DNA from: an uncultured Collinsella sp.
GTDB lineage: Bacteria > Actinomycetota > Coriobacteriia > Coriobacteriales > Coriobacteriaceae
DNA length: 64,000 nucleotides
Assembly (NCBI GenBank): GCA_900758475.1
Contig: CAAERQ010000011.1
Location: 52,486 to 116,485, forward strand
Direction of reading: 5' to 3'
The notes under the pieces are model-generated. The model was not told where the DNA came from and ran no database searches. It saw only the letters and a list, made by a program, of their open reading frames with translations. The first letter of the stretch is position 1; every line of letters starts with the position of its first letter. The translations under genes and the position numbers were made by a program. Below, one piece after another: positions 1 through 9,000 of this stretch.

Positions 1-1
1 C

Positions 2-1075
2 GACGTTAACATCCCCGTGCTGCTGGCCAAGCAAATCATCCTAGGCGTGGGGCTGGGTCTTGCCATTGGCTGGACATCCAGCCGCCTGATCGAACGCGCG
101 CAGGCAACAGCCGAGGGTGCGCAGACCATCTTCTTGTTTGCCGTGGCCATCGTCGCCTACGCGCTGCCGAGCTACCTGGGCGGCAACGGCTTTTTAGCCG
201 TGTACCTTGCCGGCATTGTGCTAGGCGCGAGCGACATCACCGGCAAGGTCGAACTGGCGCACTTCTTCGACACCCTCACCGAGATGGCCGAGATGACCAT
301 CTTCTTTTTGCTCGGCCTGCTCGTGACGCCCGTCCGCCTGCCGCAAATGCTGCTGCCGGGCCTGGCGCTCATGGCGTTTATGCTCTTCGTGAGCCGCCCC
401 ATCGCCGTGGGCATGCTGCTGGCGCCCTTTAAGACGAACCCCCGCCAGGTTGCGCTCGTAAGCTGGGCGGGCCTGCGCGGCGCAGCTTCGGTCGTGTTTA
501 GTCTCTTTGCCGTGGTGGCCGGTGTTCCCGGCGGTCACGACCTGTTTGACCTGGTGTTTGTAATTGCCGTATCGAGCATTGTGGTGCAGGGCTCGCTGCT
601 GCCAGCAGTGGCGAAGAAGCTCGACATGATAGATGCGGCCGGCGACGTACGCCGCACCTTTAACGATTACCGCGACGAGGACGGCATGTCGTTCATCAAG
701 CTCAAGGTGGGCGCGGGCCATCCGTTTGCCGGTCGCTCGCTCGCCGATATTGGTAGCGCGACGGACATGCTGGTGGTCCTGGTGCTGCGCGACGGTGCGC
801 ACCCGGTGCTCCCCAACGGTGATGCTGTAATTGAAGAAGGCGACCTTCTGGTTATGGCCGCGCCGACGTTTGAAGAGCGTGCCGAGGTTACGCTGCGCGA
901 GGTCACCGTAACGCCCCACGGTCGCCTGGCCGGCCAGCGCCTGCGCGACGTGCCGCAGGGCAAGCACCCCTTTATCGTCGTGATGCTCAAGCGCGACGGC
1001 CAAACGATCATCCCCGACGGCAACACACTCATATACGCCGGCGACGAAGCCGTCATCGCCACCCTGGCGCCGTAG
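2..1075 (+). CDS. Cation/proton antiporter, NhaP2/CvrA type (C-terminal part)
   Basis: The reading frame is open from the first bases of the window, so the start lies upstream and only the C-terminal part is seen. The first half is hydrophobic, with several membrane segments typical of a CPA1 sodium or potassium/proton antiporter (for example KQIILGVGLGLAIGW and VSWAGLRGAASVVFSLFAV, the latter matching the conserved end of the exchanger domain). It is followed by a soluble tail with two RCK_C (TrkA_C)-like repeats, one around LKVGAGHPFAGRSLADIG and one around VTPHGRLAGQRLRDV. That domain order is typical of NhaP2/CvrA antiporters, where the tail is thought to sense nucleotides or ions. The GTG at 17 is internal in this reading. 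The exact ion cannot be decided from sequence. Confidence 0.85.
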   Translation, partial: DVNIPVLLAKQIILGVGLGLAIGWTSSRLIERAQATAEGAQTIFLFAVAIVAYALPSYLGGNGFLAVYLAGIVLGASDITGKVELAHFFDTLTEMAEMTIFFLLGLLVTPVRLPQMLLPGLALMAFMLFVSRPIAVGMLLAPFKTNPRQVALVSWAGLRGAASVVFSLFAVVAGVPGGHDLFDLVFVIAVSSIVVQGSLLPAVAKKLDMIDAAGDVRRTFNDYRDEDGMSFIKLKVGAGHPFAGRSLADIGSATDMLVVLVLRDGAHPVLPNGDAVIEEGDLLVMAAPTFEERAEVTLREVTVTPHGRLAGQRLRDVPQGKHPFIVVMLKRDGQTIIPDGNTLIYAGDEAVIATLAP

Positions 1076-1090
1076 CCATCCCCACCCATA

Positions 1091-1158
1091 ACTTGCGGTG
1101 AAATAGGGATTGAATAGGCTTTTGAACAGCCATTTCAGTCCCTATTCCACCGCAACTT
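1091..1158. repeat. Family A palindromic repeat, copy 1
   Basis: An imperfect hairpin opens with TTGCGGTGAAATAGGGA and closes with TCCCTATTCCACCGCAA. It is one of four copies of the same design in the window, all intergenic (others at 39021, 42296 and 48564). It lies just after the antiporter gene, but a terminal U-run is lacking, so it is more likely a REP-like dispersed palindrome than a simple terminator. Confidence 0.8.
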
Positions 1159-1446
1159 ATTGAGGGGAATGGGTTGAAATACATTTAAATTGACACCGAA
1201 ATGAAAAAAGCCGGGAAAACGTCCCCAGTACTTGGAAGCCTTCTCTTTTGAGATGACCGACTTCTTTATATCACGAACGTTAGCCAGATGCCATTCATTG
1301 AAGGCTTTATCAGGCGCGCCATCCCATCCACATGGCGCCATTTGAAAGCCGTCCGATCTCATGCTATAAAGAAGTCGGTACTCTCGAATAGAGGGACCTC
1401 CAAGAGCCGGGGGCTTCCCTCCGGCATTTTTTGTGCGTAAAGTCAC
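1135..1446 (-). CDS. Hypothetical protein or gene remnant
   Basis: This is a 103-codon minus-strand frame starting with GTG. From about residue 23 it has protein-like composition (SDGFQMAPCGWDG, KASKYWGRFPGFFHFGVNL). No family is recognised and no good ribosome binding site is visible. Its last codons run into the family A palindrome at 1091-1158, and its first codons overlap a hairpin-like segment. It may be the tail of a decayed gene from the acquired tract rather than a working gene. The region is more AT-rich than the flanking antiporter. Confidence 0.25.
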   Translation of the reverse strand: MTLRTKNAGGKPPALGGPSIREYRLLYSMRSDGFQMAPCGWDGAPDKAFNEWHLANVRDIKKSVISKEKASKYWGRFPGFFHFGVNLNVFQPIPLNKLRWNRD

Positions 1447-1560
1447 CGCAACCCCTGCCTTGCCCCTAAGAGGGGCGGGGCAGCCGTCCCGAATTGGCCA
1501 CTCTTGAGCATCAATCGCCCCGGCTGGGGTCTCGTTGCGGACAATTAGCGTCTCTCAAAA

Positions 1561-1683
1561 CTAAGTGAGTAGACTTTTGTCGAATCGCCGACCACGTCAC
1601 CAAAGCACAAGTCTGTGACCTGCGGGTTTGTTGAAGCAAATTTGTCGGGTGTTCAGGATTTCCAAAAAAGTCTACTCACTTAG
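1561..1683. repeat. MITE-like element with terminal inverted repeats
   Basis: This 123-bp stretch begins CTAAGTGAGTAGACTTTT and ends with the exact reverse complement of those 18 bases. The interior is non-coding and holds further short inverted repeats (GTCAC/GTGAC, CGAC/GTCG). It lies in the gap before the defence island. Long, near-perfect ends and no coding content fit a miniature inverted-repeat element, but a large folded regulatory RNA cannot be excluded. Confidence 0.65.
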
Positions 1684-1796
1684 CCAGCGTGCAGTCAAAA
1701 CAGAACCGTCGCGAGGTCATTAGACTCCATTGCGCCGGCTTATCGTGCATTTTCGCGCAGCTGCGAGTGCAGACGCCCCATCCCAAATTAGCTACC

Positions 1797-1988
1797 TTAG
1801 TCATCGTCGACGGCAAAGTCGCGGAGGTCGAGGCCTTCGCGTTCGGCTCGGTCTAGAAGCTCTTGAGGGGACTCATCCTCGATATCCATCATGTCGAGCA
1901 TGGCAGCAGGAAAACCCACGCCCGCCGCGCTCCCCGCGCGGTCGAGCAGGCTCTCGCGCAGCTGGTCTACATCAACTTCGATCTTCAT
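1797..1988 (-). CDS. Small acidic hypothetical protein (63 aa)
   Basis: The 63-residue product starts MKIEVDVDQLRESLLDRAG and ends LDLRDFAVDDD. It is strongly acidic, with no membrane segment or recognised motif. The start is chosen at 1988 because GGAGGT lies at the right distance upstream; the longer open frame beyond it has no such signal. It is divergent from the MazG-like gene, with about 115 bp between starts that must hold both promoters. The function is unknown. The good ribosome site and protein-like composition support a real gene. Confidence 0.7.
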   Translation of the reverse strand: MKIEVDVDQLRESLLDRAGSAAGVGFPAAMLDMMDIEDESPQELLDRAEREGLDLRDFAVDDD

Positions 1989-2102
1989 GGCGAAACCTCC
2001 TGCTGGACAATCGCGACCGAACAAACCGCACGCCCAAATGATGTGCAATAAATCCCAGATACGGCCATAATAAATCAATGAACATAAGGGAGGTTGCGGA
2101 CG

Positions 2103-2459
2103 ATGGACAAGCTCGATGCCATGACGGAACAAGTCAGGGACTTTTGTGATGCGCGCGAATGGCGCAAATATCACACGCCAAAGGAACTCGCCATCGGCAT
2201 GACAACTGAGTCCTCCGAGCTCCTCCAACTCTTTCGTTTTATGAGCGACGAGCGCATTGCAGAAATGTTCGAAGACACCGAGCAACGCCAAGCCATCGAA
2301 GACGAGGTCGCCGACACGCTCCTTTTCCTTCTGCGTTTCGCAGATTTAAATGAAATCGACCTGTCAGCGGCGCTTTCGTCCAAGCTCAAGCGCAATGGTG
2401 AGCGCTACCCCGTCGACGCATCATCCAATGAATACAGAAAGGCGGAACACCGTGAGTAG
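2103..2459 (+). CDS. MazG-like nucleotide pyrophosphohydrolase
   Basis: A 118-residue all-alpha NTP pyrophosphatase of the MazG/RS21-C6 (dCTPase-like) class. The metal-binding pair typical of this fold is visible: ESSELLQLF (ExxE, about residues 38-46) and EDEVADTLLFLLRFAD (ExxD, about residues 64-79). Such enzymes hydrolyse (d)NTPs to NMP and pyrophosphate. ATG 2103 is preferred over a TTG at 2094, since AAGGGAGG abuts the TTG but sits 9 bases before the ATG. The stop overlaps the start of the following helicase gene by 8 bases, so the two are probably co-translated. MazG-like enzymes often accompany defence or nucleic-acid repair genes; its substrate here is unknown. Confidence 0.85.
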   Translation: MDKLDAMTEQVRDFCDAREWRKYHTPKELAIGMTTESSELLQLFRFMSDERIAEMFEDTEQRQAIEDEVADTLLFLLRFADLNEIDLSAALSSKLKRNGERYPVDASSNEYRKAEHRE

Positions 2460-4194
2460 CGAGTTCGCCCTTCGGCAATACACGCTTCCCCTACCCAAGC
2501 CCTTCGAGGCAAGCGAATCGCTACAAGACTTTGGCACGCCAGAGCCCGGGGCTCACCATGACGAGAGCTGGCCTGTTCTCTACATCCTGACCAACAGTAA
2601 AAAGAAGACAGCATACATTGGCCAAACAACCAACTATCAACGCCGCATGAAGCAACACGCCGCAAACGTGGACAAGGATTTCGATCGAACACTACTGATC
2701 GACAACCCAACCTTCAATCAGTCGGCGACATTTGAGTTTGAAAACAGGCTCATCGAACTGTTCTGCGCTGACGAAAAATACCAAGTAACCAATGGCAACA
2801 ATGGCTATGCCCAATTCGATTACTTTGAGCGACCTCAGTACCGCCAGAAGTTCCGAACGCTATGGACAAAACTACGCGAAGAAAACTATGCAATTCACCC
2901 CATCGAAGAGCTCGAGAACACCGACCTGTTTAAATTTTCGCCTTTCAAAACGCTCACACCCGATCAATATGAAACGATTGAGACGATTTACAAGCGTCTC
3001 GAGCAGGAACAGAAAGACGTTGAGCACGGCAGCCCCAAGAAGAAACGCGTAACCGTCGTAAACGGTGCGCCTGGAACAGGCAAAACTATCCTTGCCATCA
3101 GCCTCATGTTCAAAATCAAAAATGAACCCAAATTATCCGGCCTGCGGGTCGGTTTCGTGACACCCATGGAGTCTCTGAGTAAGACACTCAAAAAGCTCAC
3201 GCACTTCCTTCCCGGGTTAAAGCCTGGCGATATCCTGAGTCCCAGCGATGTTACCAAAAAGGATCGGTATGACATCCTGCTTGTCGACGAGGCACATCGA
3301 CTAGGAAACTGCTTAACCGCCGGCGCCGGCATCGGAGCTTTTTACAATACCTGCGATCGCCTCGGCCTTCCGCACACGAGCAACCAGGTTGACTGGATAT
3401 TCAAATGCTGTGACAAGGCGTACCTGTTCTATGACCCCAAACAGCAGGTTCGCGCATCCGGACTCAATCGAGACGGCCTTGAGCAGCGACTCAATCAGCT
3501 CGAAGAAAAGGACATTGAAACTGAAGAGTTCAACCTAAGCACGCAAATGCGCGTACGCGGCGGCGATGAATACCTCGATTTTGTCTACGACTTACTCGAC
3601 AACAAGGCGTACATGCATGCCGGCATGAAGTTCAAAGAGCTCTTTTCATCGGAGCCTTACGATTCGCGAGCCGGGGATCCGAACAGCGATGTTCCCAGAT
3701 ACCAGTTTGGAATCATCGACCGATTTGAGGATTTCTGTTCCCTGCAGCAAGCCAAGGAAGAAGAAGTTGGGCTATCCCGCATGACGGCAGGTTTTGCGTG
3801 GAAGTGGGAAACGAAGAAACACAAAGACGCGTTCGACATCGTCATTGAGGGTATCTCTAAACGTTGGAACTCGAGTCAAAAGGATTGGGTCAACTCCCCC
3901 AACGCCGTCAACGAGGTCGGATGCATCCACACAGTGCAGGGCTACGACCTCAACTACGGCTTCGTAATTCTGGGGCCAGACATTTACTACGACACCGATA
4001 AAGGAGCCGTCTGCGTTAAAAAAGCGAACTTCAAAGATGCTGTCGCAAAGAAAAAAGCGAGCGACGATGACCTGCGAAAGATCATCATCAACGCCTACTA
4101 TGTCCTCATGACACGCGGCATGCTGGGAACGTATCTCTATGTGTGCGACCCCGCTCTAAAGGAGTATTTGTCACGGTATATCCCGGTGATTTAG
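2452..4194 (+). CDS. GIY-YIG nuclease domain fused to DUF2075 (SF1-like) helicase
   Basis: A 580-residue two-part protein. Near residues 42-70 is a GIY-YIG-like nuclease core (VLYILTNSKKKTAYIGQT, then R and H residues). From about residue 200 comes a DUF2075/Schlafen-type ATPase: Walker A NGAPGTGKT, Walker B ILLVDEAHR, an arginine-rich TQMRVRGG motif, and late helicase motifs HTVQGYDLNYGFVILG and YYVLMTRGM. GTG 2452 is chosen because AAAGGCGG precedes it and it overlaps the stop of the MazG-like gene (GTGAGTAG); longer in-frame starts lie inside that gene. It probably cuts or remodels nucleic acid in an ATP-dependent way. The MazG pairing, the AT-rich context and the convergent Druantia-like operon suggest phage defence, which is inference. 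Confidence 0.85.
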   Translation: MSSEFALRQYTLPLPKPFEASESLQDFGTPEPGAHHDESWPVLYILTNSKKKTAYIGQTTNYQRRMKQHAANVDKDFDRTLLIDNPTFNQSATFEFENRLIELFCADEKYQVTNGNNGYAQFDYFERPQYRQKFRTLWTKLREENYAIHPIEELENTDLFKFSPFKTLTPDQYETIETIYKRLEQEQKDVEHGSPKKKRVTVVNGAPGTGKTILAISLMFKIKNEPKLSGLRVGFVTPMESLSKTLKKLTHFLPGLKPGDILSPSDVTKKDRYDILLVDEAHRLGNCLTAGAGIGAFYNTCDRLGLPHTSNQVDWIFKCCDKAYLFYDPKQQVRASGLNRDGLEQRLNQLEEKDIETEEFNLSTQMRVRGGDEYLDFVYDLLDNKAYMHAGMKFKELFSSEPYDSRAGDPNSDVPRYQFGIIDRFEDFCSLQQAKEEEVGLSRMTAGFAWKWETKKHKDAFDIVIEGISKRWNSSQKDWVNSPNAVNEVGCIHTVQGYDLNYGFVILGPDIYYDTDKGAVCVKKANFKDAVAKKKASDDDLRKIIINAYYVLMTRGMLGTYLYVCDPALKEYLSRYIPVI

Positions 4195-4279
4195 CTGCGG
4201 CCCACACATGGCATGAATAGCAGCAAACCCCTAGGGCACAATCCTGGGTCCACAAAGGGCGACAGGGCGCGCCGGTGCC

Positions 4280-6013
4280 CTATCCAACCAATACTGCTCC
4301 CAGAACATTTGCGAGCTTCTTGGCGGGGCGCCTATTCGCTTTTACGCCCATCGCCACGAGCGCGTGGTTGCAGGCATCCTCATTCATGTCGCAAACAACT
4401 CTGAGCTCATGCCGTGCCCTCGAAGCAGCCGTATAAAACAAAGTTCCAGGCTCAGGCATGTAGCTCATGGACGGCTGCTCCCACAAGGCTTGATCAACAT
4501 CAATCATAATTACCGCAGCAGCCTCCATCCCCTTGAACTTCCTCACCGTATGAACAGGAACCTTCTGACCTTTCCACCTCTTTAAGCTCTGATCGCCAGT
4601 GAAACAGCCCGACAGCTTAGAGTATTCCAGAGTCTTGCATGTGATAACCACGATGTCGTTAATACCGGCGTTCTTGAGTAGATCAATGTGCTTATCCACA
4701 AATGCCTCTTGCGCGGCGGCGTCACAATCAATCATAAGCAATGGAGGTTTTCCGAGCCTAGCCATAGCCTGCATTCTAAAACCGTGCGCTTCACCAAGAG
4801 CGCTCAGGGAAGACTTCTCGATAGCCTCCGTATTCCGGCAGTTTACATAAAGCGTTAGCTTGCAATCGGCATCCATAAGGAAGCTGGGCATAGTTGAGCC
4901 TTGGACAAACTGCCTTTTGTCGTAGAAGAGGTACATCGTGCTTTCCGGCCTCGAATCCACGATAGAACGCAAGGTTTCGAGCACCATCGCATCTTCAATG
5001 GCTTTGAGGCCAAAGTCTTGGCCTTCGTCTATTACGATGTGCTGATAGGGAAACGAGTCGGGGTGCTCCATGAGCTCTTCGGCCAGGCTGGCATAGTTTG
5101 GCTCGAGAGAATTGCAGACCTTGCAGGCGTAGCCCGGAATTGTATAGACGTCGATTTCCGGGACATCGTTGCACCTTCTAGCAATCTCTTCCTTCAAAAG
5201 CGAGTTAAAGCACAAAAAGAGAACCCTGCCCGTACAGGCGGCCTGCCTAGCTCTCTCAATTGCAATGAGAGTTTTGCCAGTTCCTGCCGCCCCGTTAATT
5301 ACCGCCGTCTTCTGATCCTTAATGAAATTCAACACGCGAGCCTGCGAGTCCAGCAGCCTTGCGAACACGAAGTCGTTATATCGATAGTCCACTGAATTCG
5401 TCGGGACGATATCGAACTCCGGCAGGAGCACTTTATGCAAGACCTCTTGAGCCTCATCATCGGAAAGCCTCGTCTCCCTTCCTCCGACATCCATGCTCAT
5501 GATGCGAACTATTCGTTCAGTTGGATCCCCAAGGTCCGTCTTGCACAGAGTAATATCGCGAGAAGCCTCAGGAGAGTAGTCGATAAAACCGAGCTCGTGG
5601 GCGCCCAAAGACGGAAGCCAAACCGCGTGAGCAACCTTGCACCTATTGCACAGTTCCCTCAACCCTACTTCTTCAAATCGATTAATGAGCTTCCATTTGA
5701 TACTATCCGCCTGCCGGTAAGGACCCCCGTGCCTTCTCATTGAGACGCCGCTGCCGTACAACCACTCACCGTTTTCGCAGCGAATTCTCCCCGCTTTCGC
5801 CTCGATAACAAGAATGCCGAGCTTGCGATTAAACACGACGAAATCGGCTTCCCTCTGTTCAATAGCGTTTCCATCCACAATATCCAACATCTTGTATGAA
5901 TGGATAACCGTAAAATCATCGGGAAGCTTACTCAACGCGTAATAAATCTCCCCTTCACGACTCCGATCGTCGAATTCAGCCGGGCCAAGGCTCGGTATCA
6001 TTCTTGCAGCCAC
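4280..6013 (-). CDS. NERD-domain nuclease-like / SF1 helicase
   Basis: This 577-residue protein has an N-terminal NERD domain (about residues 18-130). It carries the PD-(D/E)XK-like signature READFVVFNRKLGILVIEAKAG split as D-x(11)-E-A-K. A UvrD/DUF2075-like motor follows: Walker A NGAAGTGKT near residue 240, VIDEGQDF near 322, and a C-terminal TAASRARHELRVV motif. GTG 6013 is supported by AGAGG seven bases upstream and lies 2 bases after the druE-like stop, implying translational coupling; ATG 6001 is an alternative. As the last gene of a three-gene minus-strand operon it is likely part of the same system. NERD-helicases are known from plasmids and defence loci; its catalytic activity is untested. 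Confidence 0.85.
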   Translation of the reverse strand: MAARMIPSLGPAEFDDRSREGEIYYALSKLPDDFTVIHSYKMLDIVDGNAIEQREADFVVFNRKLGILVIEAKAGRIRCENGEWLYGSGVSMRRHGGPYRQADSIKWKLINRFEEVGLRELCNRCKVAHAVWLPSLGAHELGFIDYSPEASRDITLCKTDLGDPTERIVRIMSMDVGGRETRLSDDEAQEVLHKVLLPEFDIVPTNSVDYRYNDFVFARLLDSQARVLNFIKDQKTAVINGAAGTGKTLIAIERARQAACTGRVLFLCFNSLLKEEIARRCNDVPEIDVYTIPGYACKVCNSLEPNYASLAEELMEHPDSFPYQHIVIDEGQDFGLKAIEDAMVLETLRSIVDSRPESTMYLFYDKRQFVQGSTMPSFLMDADCKLTLYVNCRNTEAIEKSSLSALGEAHGFRMQAMARLGKPPLLMIDCDAAAQEAFVDKHIDLLKNAGINDIVVITCKTLEYSKLSGCFTGDQSLKRWKGQKVPVHTVRKFKGMEAAAVIMIDVDQALWEQPSMSYMPEPGTLFYTAASRARHELRVVCDMNEDACNHALVAMGVKANRRPAKKLANVLGAVLVG

Positions 6014-6015
6014 AG

Positions 6016-9000
6016 TTATGCCTCTTTATAAATCGCGCCCATCACATCTTCGGCAGAGCACTCGCCAACGACAAACAGGCTCCAGCCCGAAACGTTGCGC
6101 CAGGCGGACCCAAATACCTTTTTAAAATCGCCCGCTGCCTCCTCGTCAAGAAGAATGACCTTGGACTTGCGCCAAACAAGCGTGGCGTAAGCGCTGTCGC
6201 CGCCAGCATCAGATAGCTCCACATCTTTGTCCGGAGTCTCCCAGCGCAAATGCGAATCGCAGCTCGTCATTTCACGAATCAACTCGATCCACTCCTCCGA
6301 AGAATTAGATCGGATTGACAGCTTTATCGCTTCAGCCAGCGACAGCGCCTCGTTGTTCGCACCTTCATCAGAGGCCCATAGCTCAAATCCATCAACTGGG
6401 TTGGGGACACCAGCCTTGTAATCGAGCTCTTTATCCTCATCGGCATTACCAGCAAAACGGCCGGATGACGAGGCAGTAAGAAGAGCTCCCAAAATTCGTT
6501 TTGCAGCCCCGCGGGAAAGATTCGCCTGCACAACTTGGTTGTAATAATTTGCAATACAACCGTAGCAGCAAGTTTCTTCACCACAACCGCAATGGCCATC
6601 TACGACCTTATAGGCCTCTTCAATTAGATCCGTCACCTCTTTGCTGAGCTGGCGTACATGACCGGCTCCTCCGGGCACGTCATCATAGATGAGTATTGAG
6701 AAGCTGCCTGCATCATTTTTGTATGTAGTCCCTCCGAGTTCGGTCTCGGGAACCTCGAGGATTTTAGCCGCAGCGGTAAACAGTGCCCACATCACAGCTT
6801 CCCAGTCGCCATCGCTGCAAACTGTCGCCTCATCGAAATCAAATACGAGCTCGAGGACGTCGCTCACAAATGCCGTACCCAGCGCACTGAACCTATTAAT
6901 CTTTGGAGCAGTGCCGCTCTTCTCGCACCAGTAGGTATGTTGGATCTTCTCCCCACCAACAGCAGCGCGATTGCAGTAAGAGCAGACTTGGAAGCCCTTA
7001 GCAGGGCTATTGAGCACACAAAGTTGCCCGTTCTCGGCATATTTTACTTTCACCGCACCGCCAGGTAAACAAAACTCCCTGGTCGCAGTCTCGTTAGGCC
7101 AGTGCTGGCTAAAGTGCACCGATGCATACCCCTTTGGCCTCGGCCTTCTAAGCCCTATGCCTTTTTTGTTTTCCGTGCCGACAAAACCATAGGAAGGTAT
7201 GAGCATATTCTTTTCGAGAGCAAACTCGGTATGGCAAACGGGACACTCGCCTTTATCACTGTAGTTTTCAATGGGCCATACAAATGTTTCGCAATTTGGA
7301 CACTTTCCATACCTGCGCTTTCGCAACTCTTGCCCTTTCGGCTTTCTGAGTCCAACGGACTTCCAAAGCGTCTTGCCGGCAACGATTTCCGCCCCCGGTG
7401 CATATTCCCTAATGGCTTGACGCATACCCCTAGAAAGCTCGAGCCTGTTCTCACCTACAGAATTCTCGATATCAAGAAGATGGAGCTCTACGAGATCAGT
7501 CGGAAACCCGTACTTAGGCAATACTCCGCTCTCGGCAAGAATTGCGATAGTTCTCTCCTTCTTGAGCGCATCCCTAGACTTTAGAAGCTTGGATGCGAGA
7601 ATGTCGTTGACGCCCATATTCAGCTCAATACCATCCTGAATACGCTCAAAATCAGCATGCTTAAGGCTATGCGCAAGGAGAAGCCTGCCACCGCTTCCGC
7701 TCTCAGCCGAATCGATTGGCCCAACGAGCTTTGCTATCCACCCCCACTCGTTTACGCCAACTTCTTCCGCCACAGGCATGCCTTGCGGAACAACGCGGAC
7801 GAGCTGTTCATAGACACTCTTTGGCCGCGATGCAAGGAAGCGGCGAAGATCTTCGAGGCCTTCCGGCTCCGATTTAGAAAGATCCATAAAGTCGTTGTAT
7901 CCATGAGAGTAGTCTTTGCCCAAGCTCCGGCTCGCGTAGCGAAAGAACTCAGACATAGCGACGGCGAAAACATGCCGTATCGCAATGGCATCGTTATTCA
8001 GATAACACATTGGCACTCTCGTGTTGCCGCCAATTATCTTGGCTGGGTCCTCAAAGTACGCGACATCATGGGGCCGCAAGCGAGCAAACGTGATGGCATA
8101 TCCAGGCTTGCCAGCGCGGCGTCCAACGCGACCGGCTCGTTGCGTATAATTCGCGGTACTAGGTGGAACGTTTCTCATAAAAATGGCCCTCAAATCGCCA
8201 ACGTCCACACCCAGCTCAAACGTAGTCGTGCAACTCAAAACATTAACGTTGCCTTTGATAAATTCGCTCTGTATTTCTCTAGCCTTTTTGGATGACAGCT
8301 GTGCCGTATGTTCCTCAATGTCGAGGGGAAGCGCCTCATCTTGATATACCGTTTTATAAAAGCGGTCCTTGTTTTTTGCCTCTGCGAAGCTCATTTTCAC
8401 CATCGTACCGTTGCATTTCGTTGTCGTGCAAACGCCACGTGTATCTAGGTGAGTCTCACATCCACACGCATCGCAACGATAGACAATATCATCGTTGGAG
8501 TGCGGATACATAGTCCAAATATCTCTGCTGAGCCTAAAGTGTTCAGGCGAATCAATCAAATATCCTTCGCCCTTAAATAGCCTGCAACTCAGATACTTCC
8601 CCATAAACTGGAAAAGACTTTGCAGAATCGGGCGAACGTCCTCACGGGTCAGCTCGATACCGTGGACCCTTTTGACGTACTTGCGAATAAAGGCGCTGCG
8701 CTTGTTTTCTGTACCACGTACAGCATCTCCCGCGAAATAAACGATATCCCTAGACGCAGAGCTGCCTCTCTCAAGCACGACAAGGTTGCCGCGCTTCTCA
8801 TGATTGTTTCTGAGTTCAGGGGCCCCTTCAGGAACCTCGATAACGTTTTTCTCTCGGAGCAGTTCAAGACAGGTCCTTACAAACAAAATGTAGTCTTCGC
8901 ATGAAAGCCAGGTGACCCCATCGGCATTAAGTATATCCACTTGCCTTGCGACAAGCTTTTTCGCCCCAGGATGGGAAAACCCCTCGTTAAATTCAGTAGG

